Below, in pieces: positions 1 to 11,900 of a stretch of DNA of 64,000 nt. A program made the translations under genes and the position numbers. How positions within the stretch are numbered: position 1 is the first letter of the stretch; each line of letters begins with the position of its first letter. The DNA comes from Tenrec ecaudatus (Eukaryota > Chordata > Mammalia > Afrosoricida > Tenrecidae), in NCBI RefSeq assembly GCF_050624435.1, contig NC_134539.1, positions 43,680,001 through 43,744,000 of the forward strand, written 5' to 3'. The notes beneath the pieces were generated by a model. It did not search any database. It was not told the DNA's origin and saw only the letters and a list, made by a program, of their open reading frames with translations.

Positions 1-39
1 CTATAAAGACTTTAGTTGTTTTGTTTTGTTTCATTTTTG

Positions 40-310
40 GGGTTTTTGTTTTTTTCTGAGTGGGACGGAAGTCACTGGAGGGCTTTAAGAAGGAGTCTAG
101 CATGAGCTGACTTATGTTTTGAGAAGGTCACTCTGGCTGCTGAAAGTAGTGAAACGGGTTAAAGGACTCCTGCAATAATCCACCTAAGAGAGGACGGTGG
201 CTTAGACCAGAGTGGCAACAGTCAAAGTGGAGAGAAGTGGTTGGATCTCGGATATGTTTGAAAGGTAGAGCTGGTGGTCTTTGCAGGTGCACAGGAGAAG
301 GAGTATGAGA
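40..310 (+). repeat. Ancient eutherian interspersed repeat fragment
   Basis: The segment reads like a widely distributed old mammalian repeat: 'aggtcactctggctgctg' followed by 'gcaataatccacctaagag' and 'ggtggcttagaccagag'. I recognise the family pattern but cannot name it with certainty. Related pieces occur near 1210-2040 and 50500-50950. Many substitutions against the remembered pattern suggest an old insertion. Open frames over it on the minus strand are not coding. Confidence 0.5.
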
Positions 311-1205
311 GACAAGAGCCACGGCTTGGGAAACTGGAACTGAAGAATGGAATCATTATTAATGGAGACAGAGAACACGGCCAAAGGAGATGCTAGTAAG
401 TAGCTTGTTCGTGCCCATGTGACCTTGTCTCTTTCCAACTGCGCAAAATACACATGATGATAAACTTCCTTTACTCAAGTTCATAAACAGGCTGGTGTAG
501 ATGAAAGAGTCGCCAAGGACTCTGAAAATATCTCTTTTTCCCTTCAGACTAATTTGGAAGTCAAATCTTGTTTTGAAATTAGAGTGCTCTAGGAAACCCA
601 AAACCAAACTTTTGGTCAACTTGTTGATTATGAAAAATGGAACTTTCCTGGAAACTTTTCCATATATTTCCACTACTTTTCTCTATCCAAGTGATGAGCC
701 TATATGCCAAACTCTTTCTTTTTGCCAAAATTGTATTTCCTTAGGTAACCTCTGTGATGAACGTGGAACCAGCACAATGGTTAATCACAGCTGTATTTTA
801 GACTAAAGGATCAACCACAGAAAGACAAGTAGCAAAAGCATGACTGTTTCAGTAGCTTCATAAAGGGATAACTTAGTGAAGCGTTAAGATATGGCACCCC
901 TGCCAGGCATAGGACTAACCTAGCCTTCCACTGTGGAGGATGTTTAAGTGATTGGCCACTCCTGGGTCCCAGAGAAGCCTGCACGATGTCTCTCTAACCT
1001 GCCTGCAAAGGTCTTCTCCCTCTGGGTTGATCAGACAGACAGAGTGATGAGTGGAGTAGAAGCAAATGCCCAAGCGGAAATGGGAACAATATCAAGTTAA
1101 CCTACTTCTATAGACTGTGCCATATATGACATGGTGGGTGATGGTATACATTTGCAATTATCTCAGTACAAAGAACAGTGAGAATGTTCAGCCCGTGTTG
1201 TTTAC
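311..1205. other. Unassigned non-coding sequence
   Basis: No repeat family, exon with good splice signals or RNA gene is recognised here. A 101-codon open frame at 501-806 on + has no family resemblance and lies in AT-rich sequence, so I treat it as chance. Confidence 0.5.
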
Positions 1206-1209
1206 TTAT

Positions 1210-2040
1210 CCATGTGTTCGTCAACTTAATAAGCACCTATTTAGCAATCCCTGTGTGCCAGACATTGTTCTAGAGAACACTAGGGTAACTTCACGACGTT
1301 CACAATCTACAGTGGATAGGGGTAAAGGGGAAAAGAGGGAGGCCCACTCAATTCCAGCCCTTCCCTGGGCTCTGAGGAGCCGACAGAGACAGGGCAGACC
1401 AAACTGATAGAGTCTTGCTCACATAGACCTTACATGCCATTAAGGAGATCAAAATAAGGAATACACAAATTCATTAAGAGGTAGGATATTTCAGAGAGTG
1501 ACAAGTTACACAAAAGGAAAAGGCGATTATTGGAGAGAGGAGATGCAGCAGAGGGTCATGGTGTGACCGTAAACGTGGTTACAGCAGGGGTGCAACCATC
1601 AGAAGGAAAACAGAAAGAAGAGCTGAGGGGAACACAAACCAAACAAACCTCACTGCCACTGAGAGTCCACTCTATCTCATAGCGACCCTGTGGACAGAGT
1701 CGATCTGCCCCAGAGTATTTCCTAGACTGTAAATCTTTATGAGAATGAGACAAAAAAAGAAACGACTGGGCATTGCAAGCTGTGGTTCGAGTTCGGTTTT
1801 TATTCTAAATTCCATTCGAACCTACGGGAGAGTCTTATGCAAGATTTTGATATGACACAATTTGTGACTTAATTTGACCTTATGAATGGCAGACAAGCCA
1901 AACAGTGAAATAGTTAGGAAGATTTGCAGATGAGAGAAAGGTGGTCAGGACTAGTGTTGTAGCAGTAGTGGGCAGATTGAGATATGTGCAGAGTGAAGAA
2001 GAAGAGGGCTGGAGTTCTCAAGGATTGCTCCTAAATTTGG
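1210..2040 (+). repeat. Ancient eutherian repeat, split by an AfroSINE
   Basis: This looks like a second copy of the family at the window start. It opens with a 'gtgtgccagacattgttctag' type segment, continues through 'tcagagagtgacaag', and after the AfroSINE resumes at about 1797 with 'tttttattctaaattccat' and 'gcagatgagagaaaggtgg'. The order matches the remembered consensus, which supports one interrupted insertion rather than separate ones. Family name unresolved. Confidence 0.45.
1638..1755 (-). repeat. AfroSINE, truncated
   Basis: Read on the minus strand this carries the AfroSINE 3' body: + strand 'tcactgccactgagagtcc', 'ctcatagcgaccctgtgg' and 'gactgtaaatctttatgag' are the antisense diagnostic blocks. 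The tRNA-like 5' head is missing. It sits inside the older repeat at 1210-2040, so it is the younger insertion. Confidence 0.75.
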
Positions 2041-2062
2041 AGCCATCTAGCAGCAACAAACA

Positions 2063-2278
2063 GGAGCCCTGGTAATGTAGTGGTTACATGTTGGGCTGTG
2101 ATTTGTAAGGTCAGCGGTTCAAAACCACCAGTTGCCCCACAGGAGAAAGATGGGGGTGAGGGGGACTTTCTACTCCAGTAAACTGTTATAGTTGGAAACC
2201 CACAGGGGAAGTTTTACCCTGTCCTGTAGAGTTACTATGAGTTGCAGCAACTCAATAGTAATGAGTTTGACTTAGCAG
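2063..2278 (+). repeat. AfroSINE, near full length
   Basis: A complete-looking afrotherian tRNA-derived SINE. It starts with 'gagccctggtaatgtag' and the B-box-like 'ggttcaaaaccacc', then the 'ccacaggagaaagatggg' joint and the 3' body 'aacccacaggggaag', 'taccctgtcctgtagag', ending in 'aatgagtttgactta'. A and B promoter boxes are diverged, so transcription by RNA polymerase III today is unlikely. Confidence 0.85.
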
Positions 2279-2379
2279 CAACAATACCCCAATACTGCTG
2301 AGAACACCTAATTCACTGGTTCCTAAATATTTTTCTTCATAAAAAGAACCAGATCACATTGGAAAAATGATTGATTCCA

Positions 2380-2552
2380 GAACCAAACACAAACCAAATT
2401 CACTTCCAGAGAGTCAATTCTGACTCATAATGACTCTATAGGACAGAGTAGGACTTCCGTATGGGTCTCTGAGGTGATAACTCTTTATCTGAGTAGGGAG
2501 CGCCTGGTGGTTTTGAACTGCTGACCCTGTGGTTAGCAGCCCAACCCATAAA
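2380..2552 (-). repeat. AfroSINE
   Basis: Antisense AfroSINE: 'gagagtcaattctgactc', 'ctataggacagagtagg', 'ggtggttttgaactgctg' and 'gtggttagcagcccaac' follow in the right order. With the + copy at 2063-2278 it forms an inverted pair about 100 bases apart. Confidence 0.8.
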
Positions 2553-3239
2553 GGACAGGGACAATATGGAACATCTTATTTTGCCTGAAAATTTAAAACA
2601 AAACTTAAATGATGGCAACATATCAAAAGGAAGGAGTCCTCTTGGCCAAATATGAAGCAATTTAAATATCAAAATATTAAGGATAGTAATGGAGTTCAAC
2701 CCTTTTAATAAAATGGAATCTCTGATTAATTAGACATCTGGTAAGCAGAGAGCAATAAAGGAGCAACTGGCAGGAAACCTTGACCTAGTGAGGACCAAGT
2801 GAACATCATTAGTGAAGAAGCAAGTCAACATCTGTGTCTCCTTAGATGATGCAAAAGCAAAATAAGATGAGTGTGTCTGCTCCCACCACAGTTTTATCTC
2901 CCAAACTCTGTTCTACATCTTAATAAGTCAAAATAAACTCGATGGTAGCGGGTTGGTTTGGGTTTGGATTTATGCGGCCTAAAGGACACATTGTATCAGT
3001 GATATTCCTGATAAAGATGCAAAGTCTGAATCTATCCATCAAAAAGCATCAGAACAGCAAACCCCAATTTGAGTAACAATCGACAAAATAACTGGTCTCT
3101 TTCCAAATCCCTCAGTCTTAAAAATCAAGCAAGCATTAAAAAAATTATTCCATATTGAAGGGTCCAAAAATTAAGACTCCCAGCCTCTGTGCTGATTCTG
3201 ACTCATAGCAAACCTACGGATAAAGTTCACTTTATGTGA

Positions 3240-3510
3240 GCCCAACATGTTTCTCAGTATCCACTACCTAACAGCTCTTGAGAGGCGAGTCAGCAGTGTG
3301 ATGCTTGACCTGCAGATATTGGCAGTTTCCAGCTCTCTAAACCTCAAGGACCAAAGCCTTTCTCTGGCCTCATAATTATGTGTGTGTCATCCAGTGTAGC
3401 CACGCAGGTCACCAGAAGACTCCAGTTTGATACCTGACCCACAGATTTGGGATTTTCCAGCCTCGCAACTGTGTGAACCACTGCCTTGAGCTCAGTCTCT
3501 CTACATGTAC
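3240..3510 (+). repeat. Old LTR-like repeat fragment
   Basis: 'ttttccagcctcgcaactg' followed by 'gtgaaccactgccttgag' resembles the interior of an old eutherian repeat that usually ends near 'gtttctctggagaaccctg'. That end is missing here and is replaced by the AfroSINE at 3517. The assignment rests on a short match. Confidence 0.35.
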
Positions 3511-3516
3511 TTATAA

Positions 3517-3687
3517 GGAACTTTGTTGTTACGGTGGTTAAGCTTTTGACTGTTAACCAAAACACCAGCAGTTTGAACCCACGAGCTGCTGTGCCTGGGA
3601 AACTCTATGGAGCCAGTCTGCTCTATTCTACAGGATCACGCCGGGCTTCAGTGTGCTCAATAGTAATAGACTTGATATTTTTTTACC

Positions 3688-3688
<1 letters not shown>
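3517..3688 (+). repeat. AfroSINE
   Basis: The tRNA-like head is well seen: 'gttacggtggttaagc', 'gttaaccaaaacaccagc' and 'gtttgaacccacgagctg'. The 3' body is shortened: 'gaaactctatggagccag', 'attctacaggatcacg'. It runs directly into the AC microsatellite, which probably grew from the SINE tail. Confidence 0.75.

Positions 3689-3690
<2 letters not shown>

Positions 3691-3730
<40 letters not shown>
3691..3730 (+). repeat. (AC)20 microsatellite
   Basis: Forty bases of uninterrupted AC dinucleotide follow the AfroSINE. The uninterrupted length suggests it is polymorphic. The His-Thr run in an open frame across it (3486-3779) is an artefact of the repeat. Confidence 0.95.
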
Positions 3731-3733
<3 letters not shown>

Positions 3734-3739
3734 TTCTTG

Positions 3740-4229
3740 GTTTTGTTCCTTTAGAAAACATGTGCTAAGATATATATAAATGTTAATTTATTGATTTTGA
3801 TAATTGTGTGTGGTAAAATATGGGAAAATCTTGTTGTTAGGGAATATCACTAAAGTATTCAGGGTAATGGAATATGAAATTTTCAACTTACTCACAAACG
3901 GTTCAAAATTGTAAGAATTCTACATACTTTATTTGAAACTCAGTATTATTTCAAAATTAATTTTTAAAACAAGATGATATGATAAGAAAAATATCTACAA
4001 ACCTGGTGGAGTTTTGTTAAAGGATAGAGACTTTAAAAAGGAATCATTTCAATGTGAGAGGTTCAGTTAAAAAAGTAGTAAAAATATTCAAGGATTTGAA
4101 GACTATTGGGGAACTTAACTTCTAGTTTTAATAGAGTTAGAGTTTTGCTCAACACATTAGGTGGGAAAAAAGAAGACAAAGAATTGTGGGCACTATATAG
4201 TAATTATCAGTTATCTGCTTTGATTAAAA
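3740..4229. other. AT-rich unassigned sequence
   Basis: AT-rich stretch without a recognised repeat, open frame of interest or splice-bounded exon. Confidence 0.5.
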
Positions 4230-4234
4230 GAGAA

Positions 4235-4811
4235 TGTGATGCCAACCTGACCAATAGGAACATGCGGGATTAATTAGGTTACTGTTTGATTGGAGATGAA
4301 AGAGATAAATGGATTGGCAAGCCCCACCCTCTCTCTCTTGCTCTCTGGTGACCAGTGTGCAACTGCCTTAGTCGTTCTCCGCCTTAACTTGTGGGACAGC
4401 CAACCTGTGAATCTCCACTACACTACCTGTGGGACAGCCAACCTGTGGATCGTGTCACTAGAATTTGAGGTTCCTTTGAGACCAGCTTCACCATGCTACT
4501 GGTTTATACATTGCTTGAGCTTGAGGCTGCTGGATCCTGTCGTCTTGCCTTGCTTGAGATAGATATCCCATCCAGGCCCGCTTCACTAAGCTCCTGAGCT
4601 GCTGACTCTTGGGGACCACCCTGCTGTTTGCTGCCTGTGGTCAGATTGCCTGCATTGTCTTAGGGGAAGACTCAGTTCTCTGCTTCCTTGACTTTGGACC
4701 TAGCAGTCCTGATGAGTTGAAGGACTTCCAGTATATTAACTGTTTCACAGAAGTGAGTTGAACTGAGCCCTCTGTACTGTTGTGTGGACTGATTGGCTGT
4801 TATATTCCTTC

Positions 4812-4858
<47 letters not shown>

Positions 4859-4925
4859 AAATATATATATGCATATAATCATAAGTATCCTATTTTTGTT
4901 TCTCCAGAGGACCTTGTCAAACACA
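4235..4925 (+). mobile_element. Solo-LTR-like element
   Basis: A 691-bp unit starts 'tgtgatgccaacctgacc' and ends 'ccttgtcaaacaca', so it has TG...CA ends. It is flanked by GAGAA (4230-4234) and GAGAG (4926-4930), which fits a slightly decayed 5-bp target duplication. The end 'tttgtttctccagaggacc' resembles old ERVL-MaLR type LTR ends. It contains a partial tandem duplication: 'gtgggacagccaacctgtg' occurs at 4391 and again at 4429, a 38-bp period. An AT microsatellite (4815-4856) lies inside. No internal retroviral sequence adjoins. The head resembles the 0.5-kb repeats at 18795-19361 and 22347-22849 ('gccaacctg' then 'aat' and 'acatg'). Confidence 0.55.
4815..4856. repeat. (AT)n microsatellite
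   Basis: About 21 uninterrupted AT units inside the LTR-like element, followed by a second short AT run at 4861-4870. Ile-Tyr frames on both strands here come only from this repeat. Confidence 0.95.
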
Positions 4926-4930
4926 GAGAG

Positions 4931-6895
4931 AAAGATATCAAAGATATATGGAAACTGAGAAGTACAGAAGGATTAAAGATACAGTGAGGATTAAAGAATG
5001 AGTGAGATATGTAGAGGAGACTTAAAGAAACTGGAAGCTTGTAGGCCATGTGAGAAACTGCAGTTTCATATTTCAGGGGAGAAAACATTCTAAGTGGTGA
5101 CAAGGTTGAGGGAATGGCACAATAGTAAATGGTTAGACTGCGGTGGAACAGAGTGGAGATGATGACCACAAGGTCTGAATGATATTAGCTGCTGAATGGC
5201 TAATGAACATGACAATCAGTCACTGACCAAAGTGTAGAAGTTGTTGTGGGGAATCCACAGTGAATGAAGGGAAGAACCGTGAAGCTGATAGGTGACACTA
5301 ATAGGTGGGCAAATAAGTGACAGGGGTAGGTTGTAGGGATGACAATGAATGACTTTGTGGATATGGCTTTGTGATGCAAAAAATAAAACTTCAAATCCAC
5401 CTCCTGATAGTAACAAGTGTGGAAGAAAAATTGAGTACCATTCATGTGGAAGAGGTATTCTTAGGGGGGAAATGTAGAAGGATTAATATGTGATGAGGTG
5501 AAGATGAGCGAATTTGTCTATCATAGATTGAATAAGTGATTCCAGAGATCTTCTTGGGAACATATTTTAAAGGGGGAGCAGTAATATTTGGATCAAGACA
5601 GAGCCAAAGCAGAAGAGTGGGAGATGAAAATATGGGGAAGGAGAGATGACCTTGGCTTTGTGTTTTGAGCAGCACGTGCTGAAGGAAAATGGGTATAAAG
5701 TGTACGCTCCGAAGATACACAGAGAACACTGACATCGACTTAGAGGCCACATGATGCTGGCATTCTGGCAGCCTGCTCTGAGGACAGGTACACGAATCAC
5801 CTTTGGAGGGTAGAGTCTGGGCTAGAGGTGCTGAGATGGCATGTCTGAAGGTTTGATCTGTGTGTACTGAGTTCTCTTCTAGTTTGTTCAACATTCTTGC
5901 TTCCTCTTCCATGTTCTCCCGGGTCTTCTTCCCCCTTAGCAAGCAGGCATGATCTATGAATCTCATTGTCGATCTTTGCTTAAGCCCTTCTGAATGCTTA
6001 CTTTGAGTACAGTCTTTATCAGATGACAACTATACAGTTATGTTCCCTACACGATATTTATCAAAATGCCTACTAAGGCAGATACATCCTGTGTCTCTCT
6101 TTGAGGGGTTCTACAACTTTCAGTGGGGAGAATAATTTCCCCATTGGGACTCAAACTAAAAATTGACACCTTCTTCATCGCTCTCGGTGGGCAGTAGCAT
6201 TGAAACTGGGACACTTCTGTGTAATGTCATTGAATTTCCTCCCATGCTGCCCACTTACAAAGTGATCCTGTTTTAGCACTTCGCACCAACTCTCGTTTGA
6301 GCTATATAATAATTGTTGATAACTTACAAAAGGGTATGCGCTCTTCCCTGTATTGTTCTCCACAGGTATAATTTCCACTGTCTTGGAGTCATCTAGCATG
6401 AATAATGCAAGAACCACCCGGAAGGCCTGGTAACTTTACACCTTGCTTAATAAAAAGCAAAATACAATTTAGAAATTCTAACTGCAGACACATTCCCCAG
6501 GACCTTGCCCTCACCATGCAGAGCTGGGAGTGTAACAAAGGACAGAGAGTGAACTTCCTCTGCTCTGGGATCACAGGTTGCTTTTGTGTGGCTGACTTTC
6601 AAACATCATCCTCTCGAATGCCTCCACCTGTCCAAATGCTGGAAAGTCTCCACCGTGATCTACCATTGGGATATGCCTGGCTTGAACTGCCTCTGCTTAC
6701 TATTTGAACTTAACCTGAAGAACATGGGTCCAGTTCTGCTGGTGGCTCTAGGCTCAGTCTATTGGTTGACATTTCTAAAATATGGAAAGATAGGCATTTG
6801 TGGAAGCCATAGCAAATGGGTCAAAGGGCTTGAAACTGAACCCAGGGGGAGGTGAGAATAAAATCATGATAAAAGTACAAAGCTGTATACTTTGA
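4931..6895. other. Mostly unassigned sequence, possible ancient repeat debris
   Basis: Purine-rich + strand text around 4980-5500 ('aggttgagggaatggcac', 'agtgacaggggtaggttg') is like worn old interspersed repeat but cannot be placed. The 195-codon minus-strand frame at 5442-6029 has biased Ser/His/Pro content, no domain and no splice or promoter context; I regard it as chance. Confidence 0.4.
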
Positions 6896-6899
6896 TCCC

Positions 6900-9640
6900 A
6901 GCATTCACCTGTCACCTTGCTTGTGCAATGCTGTGACGCCGAAAGCTATACAACCACAATTTCAAATGACAGCAGGGTCACTCCATGTGAACAGGTTTCA
7001 GGGGAGCTTCCAGCCTAAGAACAAAGTTGTAAGAAAGAATAGACAGTCCACTTCTGAGGGAGTGATGTTAGGTGCTTAATAACAATCTTACCTACAACAG
7101 AATGAAACATGGAGAGGTTGGAGCCATCCTCCATTCTGAAAGCTGCTCTTATGCTTGGACCATTATTCCAGCCACTGAGGCAAACTATCTCTGAGGAATC
7201 AGTTGCTGAATACAAAGCAAGACATTGTCTAATGTAGTGACAGAGGTTTCTCCGCTCCAGTTGGAAGGCAATCAGAATGTGACTGGGGAAGGGCTATATC
7301 CTCAAAGTAGAGTCAGCTTTAAAGATGCGGATGGATCAAAACCTTCTGCCTCTTTGCCTGCTGATGAGTCACTACTCCATTTGAAAGCAGACAATTGTAA
7401 AACATCTATTTTACAATCAGAACATGGAAAGTATAAAAAATGAATTGAGCAAAAAGGAAAGTCATCAACAATGAAATGGAATGTGTCAAGAGCATTTTCC
7501 TAGACATTCATGTGCTGAAATAGGCTGGTCTTGGTCCCTTTCGAAACAGAGAATCATAGGGTTTACGATGCCAGTATTGACTCATTCAAAAGGAATGGTA
7601 TCATTCACCACCAAAAAGAAAATTTCAAGAGCTATCTCGAAGAACTGTGCTGTGATAGAATAATATCTACATATGTACAGGAAGACTGGTAAAAACAATT
7701 ATTATTTAAATTTACACAACAATCACTAAAGTCAGTAATAAGGAAATTAAAGAATTCTACCTACTTCTTCTATCTAAAATTGACCGACCATGTACTCAAG
7801 GTACATTGATAATTATGGGTGATTTGGATGTAAAAGTTGGAAAGAATGAGGAAACATCAGTATTTGGAAAAAATGACCATGATGATAGAAATTAAGCTAG
7901 AGATTACCTAAGAGAATTTTGCAAGACCAATCATTTATTCATGGTAAATGCCCTTTTTCAAAATATACACCAACTATACATGTGAGCCTCATCTGAAGGA
8001 ATACGAAAGGATCAAATTGCCATGTTGGAGAAACTCGGTATCATGGCTGAAAATGCGGCCAGGGTCTGACCGTGGAACAGGCCATCCATTGCCGCTATGC
8101 AAGTTCAGATTGCATCTGGAGAATATGAAAATAATTCCCCAAGAGCCAAAATACCACCTTGAGTACATCATCCTAGAATCCAGCGGCTGTCTTAAGAACA
8201 GGTGTGATGAATTGAACACTAATGACTTGATCAATTATGGAATACTATCAAGGAAGTACACATCAAGGAAGCAAAGATCATTAAAAAGATAAGAAAGAAA
8301 GAAAAGATGAAAGTGGTTGTCAAAATAGACTCTGAAACTTGCTCTTGAACATGGAGTAGCTAAGCAAATATAAAAAATATATGAAGAGAGCAGAACATAA
8401 AATTTACAAGACCAGCTCCAGAGGATAAAGTGTTCCAATGAAGTGTGCGAAAACCTGGAGTGGAAAACCAGAAGATCTGGGCACATTCAGCATTTTTCAA
8501 GCTTAAAGAATTGAAGAAAAAGAATCCAAGCCTTGAGTTGCAATACTGATGCAAGAAGCCTCAGAGGAAAATGGAAGGAATAAATAGAATTATTGTACCA
8601 AAAGAATTAGTTGAGATTCAATCATCCCAAGAGGTTGAGTCTGACCAAGAACAAATGGCATTGAATTTAAAAGTCCAACCTGCACTAATGGCATTAGCAA
8701 AAATCAAGGCTCCAGGAATTCACGGAATACCAACTGAAATGTTTTAACTGGCTGGTGAAGCACTGTAAGCACTCACTAGTCTATACCAAGAAATTTGGAA
8801 GACGATTACCTGGCCAACTGCGTAAAACATATCCATGGTTGTGCCTGTTACCAAGAAAGGTGGTCCAATAGACTGTGGAAATTATCTAGCAATATCATTA
8901 ATATCACATCCAAGTTCAATTTTGCTACAGATAATTTGGAAACTGTTGCAGCCGTACATCAACAGGGAACTGTCAGCGATTTTAAAAGATGGCACACACG
9001 GGATACCATTGCCAATGTCAGATAGACCTTGACTGAAATCAGAGAACACCAAAAAGATGATTACTTGTGTTTTGTTGACTATGAAAAAGCATTGAGAAGA
9101 ATGGGACTTCCAAAATAGTCCATTGTACTCATGCAGAACCTGTAGACAGACCAAGAGGGAAATTTTCCCCACAGAATAAGGGGATGCTGCATTGTGTAAA
9201 ATTGGGAAAGGCGTGTATCAGGGTGGTATCCCTTCCCCACACTTGTTCACGCTGCGTACTGAGTAAGTAATCTGACAAGCTGGCCTGCTTCAAGCAGAAT
9301 TCACATAACCTTTGGAGAAAGGCTCACTAACAACATCTCATCTACAGATGACACAATCGTGCTTGCTATGATCCAAAAAAGATTCTCTGTCCTTACAAGT
9401 AGAGACCAAAGACTACCACCTCCAGGTCGGACTGCATCTAAATGTACAGGAAACAGAAATCTCACCTGGGCCAATGCACACTTTATGATAAAGGGATACA
9501 AGATTAAAGTTTTCAAGGATTTCATTTGATTTGGATCTGCGGTCAAAGGTCATGGGCCCAACATATTGCATTTCAACAACATATTGCAGTGGGCAAATCT
9601 GCTGCACAAGAATATTGTCCATCTTTCACAAGTATATGAG
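6900..9640 (+). mobile_element. RTE (BovB-clade) LINE, near full length, decayed
   Basis: A non-LTR retrotransposon of the RTE/BovB group, whose protein would combine an APE-type endonuclease and reverse transcriptase. The 5' region (6905-7450) contains 'gacagcagggtcactcc' and 'ggttggagccatcctcc'. An endonuclease remnant follows: around 7816 the + strand reads IIMGDLDVKVGKNEE, and about 7915 LREFCKTNHLFMVN. The reverse-transcriptase part is near 8835-9030, with VPVTKKGGPIDCGNY and LISHPSSILLQIIWK. Frames are broken by many stops and shifts. The 3' terminus is missing; at about 9640 the sequence folds into a minus-strand piece of the same element. Order and length (2.7 kb) indicate nearly the whole element. 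Incapable of making protein. Confidence 0.85.
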
Positions 9641-9738
9641 GCAATTGAAAATCAGATACATCAAAGTCCTCAAAGTAACATTTCTACTCTTTAACACGTT
9701 AAAAAGGTCTTTTGCAGGAGATTTGCCAATGTTTTTCC
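9636..9738 (-). mobile_element. Inverted RTE fragment at the end of the + copy
   Basis: The + strand reads 'tatatgaggcaattgaaaa', 'gtcctcaaagtaacattt' and 'ggtcttttgcaggag', which is the antisense form of the late RTE coding region. The neighbouring + copy ends in the same region in sense ('gggcaaatctgctgcac'). The two therefore form a short inverted repeat with a roughly 100-base spacer. Confidence 0.65.
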
Positions 9739-9744
9739 CTATGT

Positions 9745-9868
9745 TTTCTCTGAGAATATAATTCTTTCTGGGAGCAGAAGACCTTGTCTTCCTCCTATGG
9801 AGCAGTTGGTGGTTTTGAACTGCTGACCTTGAGGTTAACAGCCCAATGGGCAACCAGTATGCTATCAT
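9745..9868 (-). repeat. AfroSINE 5' part
   Basis: Antisense head of the SINE: 'ggtggttttgaactgctg', 'gaggttaacagcccaatg' and 'gtatgctatcatg' at the promoter end. The 3' body is cut off near 9745 against the inverted RTE piece. Confidence 0.7.
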
Positions 9869-9959
9869 GTTCTAGTAGACTTTATTAATTCTCTTCTTTA
9901 GTCATGATGACATTACTAACATCTTCACCACCTCAGTGAATGACATTGTTATTCTTACA

Positions 9960-11900
9960 AAAAAGAAAATTCTATGTTCATAGGATTATACTAGTGAACT
10001 CTGTTACATATTTAGCAAAACACCATAAGAGATGTCTCCCTATTACTTTATGTGGCTGATATAATCCTAATACCAAAACCTGACAAAACTATCATAGAAA
10101 GCATAATTTATCAATTAATATTCTTTATGGACATTGCATTAAAGTTCCTTAACAAAATATTATGAAATATAACCTTTCAATATTAAAAAGATACTATACC
10201 ATACCAAGAATGGTTACCCCAAGAATACAAGATTGGTTTTAACATTTGAAACTCCATAGATGTAATTTATCATATTTTTAGAATAAATGAGAAAAGTATG
10301 ATAATTTTAATAGTTTTTTAAAAGCAGTTAATAAAATGCAACAGCCATTTATTAGTAAGAAAAAAATGCTAAAAACCAGAAATAAAAATAATTTCTTCAG
10401 TATTTTGAAGAACATCTACAAAGCATCTACAGTTAACATTGTACTTAATGTGGGATGCATGCCTAAGACTAGGAAAGATTCAAATAGATTCACTTTTTCA
10501 TGCATTTTCCATGAATCTTTTTGAAATAATAAGTGAAATTAGCAAGATTGCAGGAAACAAAGTTAACATACAAAGATATTATACAATACAAAAACCTGGA
10601 AAAGAAAAATAACATATTCCCTTTACAATAGTGCCAGAGAACATAACGCCATTAGAAATAAATAAAGCAAAACATGCATATGAACTATACACTGAAAGTA
10701 ACAATAATATTATGAGAAATTTGAAAAGATCTAAAGAAGTTGACAAGTATATCATGGTCATGGATTGAAAGACAATATAGTTAAGATATTAATTGTCCTA
10801 AACTGATTTACGGAATAAATCAATTCCAGTCACATAGCAACAGATTTTATGTAGAAATTGAAAAGCGGATTCCGAATATGTACAGAAATACCAACAACAT
10901 ATGGTTAAAAGAAATTTGAAAAGTTAGAACAAAGTTTAAAGATTTATACAATCTGATTTTGATGCTCTTTATAAAACCACAGTAATCAAGATAGAGAGGC
11001 ATTCTCATAGAAGTCAACAAATAAAACTGGACTTGGATAGAGAACTCCAAAATGGTCATGTACTTTCAATGAAGGCATCATCATGATCCAATAGAAAAGG
11101 AAAGTGCTTTTGAGAAAAATATTGGATTAACTGGATGTTACTATAGGAAATCCAATCTTTTTCTCTTCACAATAGAGACAAAAATTAAACAAGTGGATTA
11201 TGGAACTAAAATATGAAGCTTTTAGAAGAAACTGGAGAATGTATAAAAGACTTTGTGATAAGTAAAGGTTTCGTAGCCAGATGTTAGTTACCCAAAATTA
11301 TAAATTACCCTTCATACAAAATGGAAAATACTTTCCCTTAAAAAGATATTAATGAATTGGCAACCACAGGCCAAGAAAAAATATCTACAGGACAAATATC
11401 TGGCAAAGAAAAGGCACCCAGAATACACTAGGAACCTACACAATCCCATGAAAAGTGCAAAGAACCCAGGTAAAATGATCAAGCGATTTCAACGGACATG
11501 TCACAAAAGAATATATGTGGATTGTCAAGAACCACATGAAAGAGTACTTAATTGCAGGCTATTGATAAATGCAAATTAATTAAAATGACAATGAAATATC
11601 ATTATATACACATGTCCGAATGGCATCCACGATAATGACTAATAACTGTTATTGGCGGGTGCGTCCACATATTCTCGTGGAGAGGGTTGTTTCTGGGAGT
11701 GTAAAATGATACAACCATTTTAGTAAAATGTCGCATAGTTCCTTATAAAAACTAAACATATACTTACTCTACAATCCTGTCTGAGGAAAAGGTTTAGATG
11801 TCTTCAGTTCACTCTGAAATGCATCAAACATAAGGTGAAATGACAGATGTATAGATGGGTGAATAGATAGATGGATATGTAATTTTTAAAAGTCTATTAA
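9960..11900 (+). mobile_element. Old L1 LINE, ORF2 3' part to 3'UTR
   Basis: A long A-rich + strand stretch has the recognisable order of L1 ORF2 downstream of the catalytic region. Blocks include 'cataccaagaatggttacc' and 'caagattggttttaacat' (the palm-region text), 'acaaagttaacatacaaag', 'cagtaatcaagatagagag' and, near the 3' end, 'gcaaattaattaaaatgac' and 'ggagtgtaaaatgatacaacc'. It is heavily substituted, typical of L1 families older than the placental radiation. No usable frame remains, and no polypurine tract or poly-A tail was located. Subfamily not determined. Confidence 0.75.

Noticed and set aside
3170..3240. Possible AfroSINE fragment ('gctgattctgactcatagc')
   Set aside because: Only one short block matches, and the order of further blocks fails; too little to annotate.
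3486..3779. 97-codon + frame with a (TH)n run
   Set aside because: Crosses an AfroSINE and the AC microsatellite.
5442..6029. 195-codon minus-strand open frame, the longest in the window
   Set aside because: No domain, signal peptide or family resemblance; biased Ser/His/Pro/Leu content, no splice or promoter context. A frame of this size is expected by chance in 64 kb.
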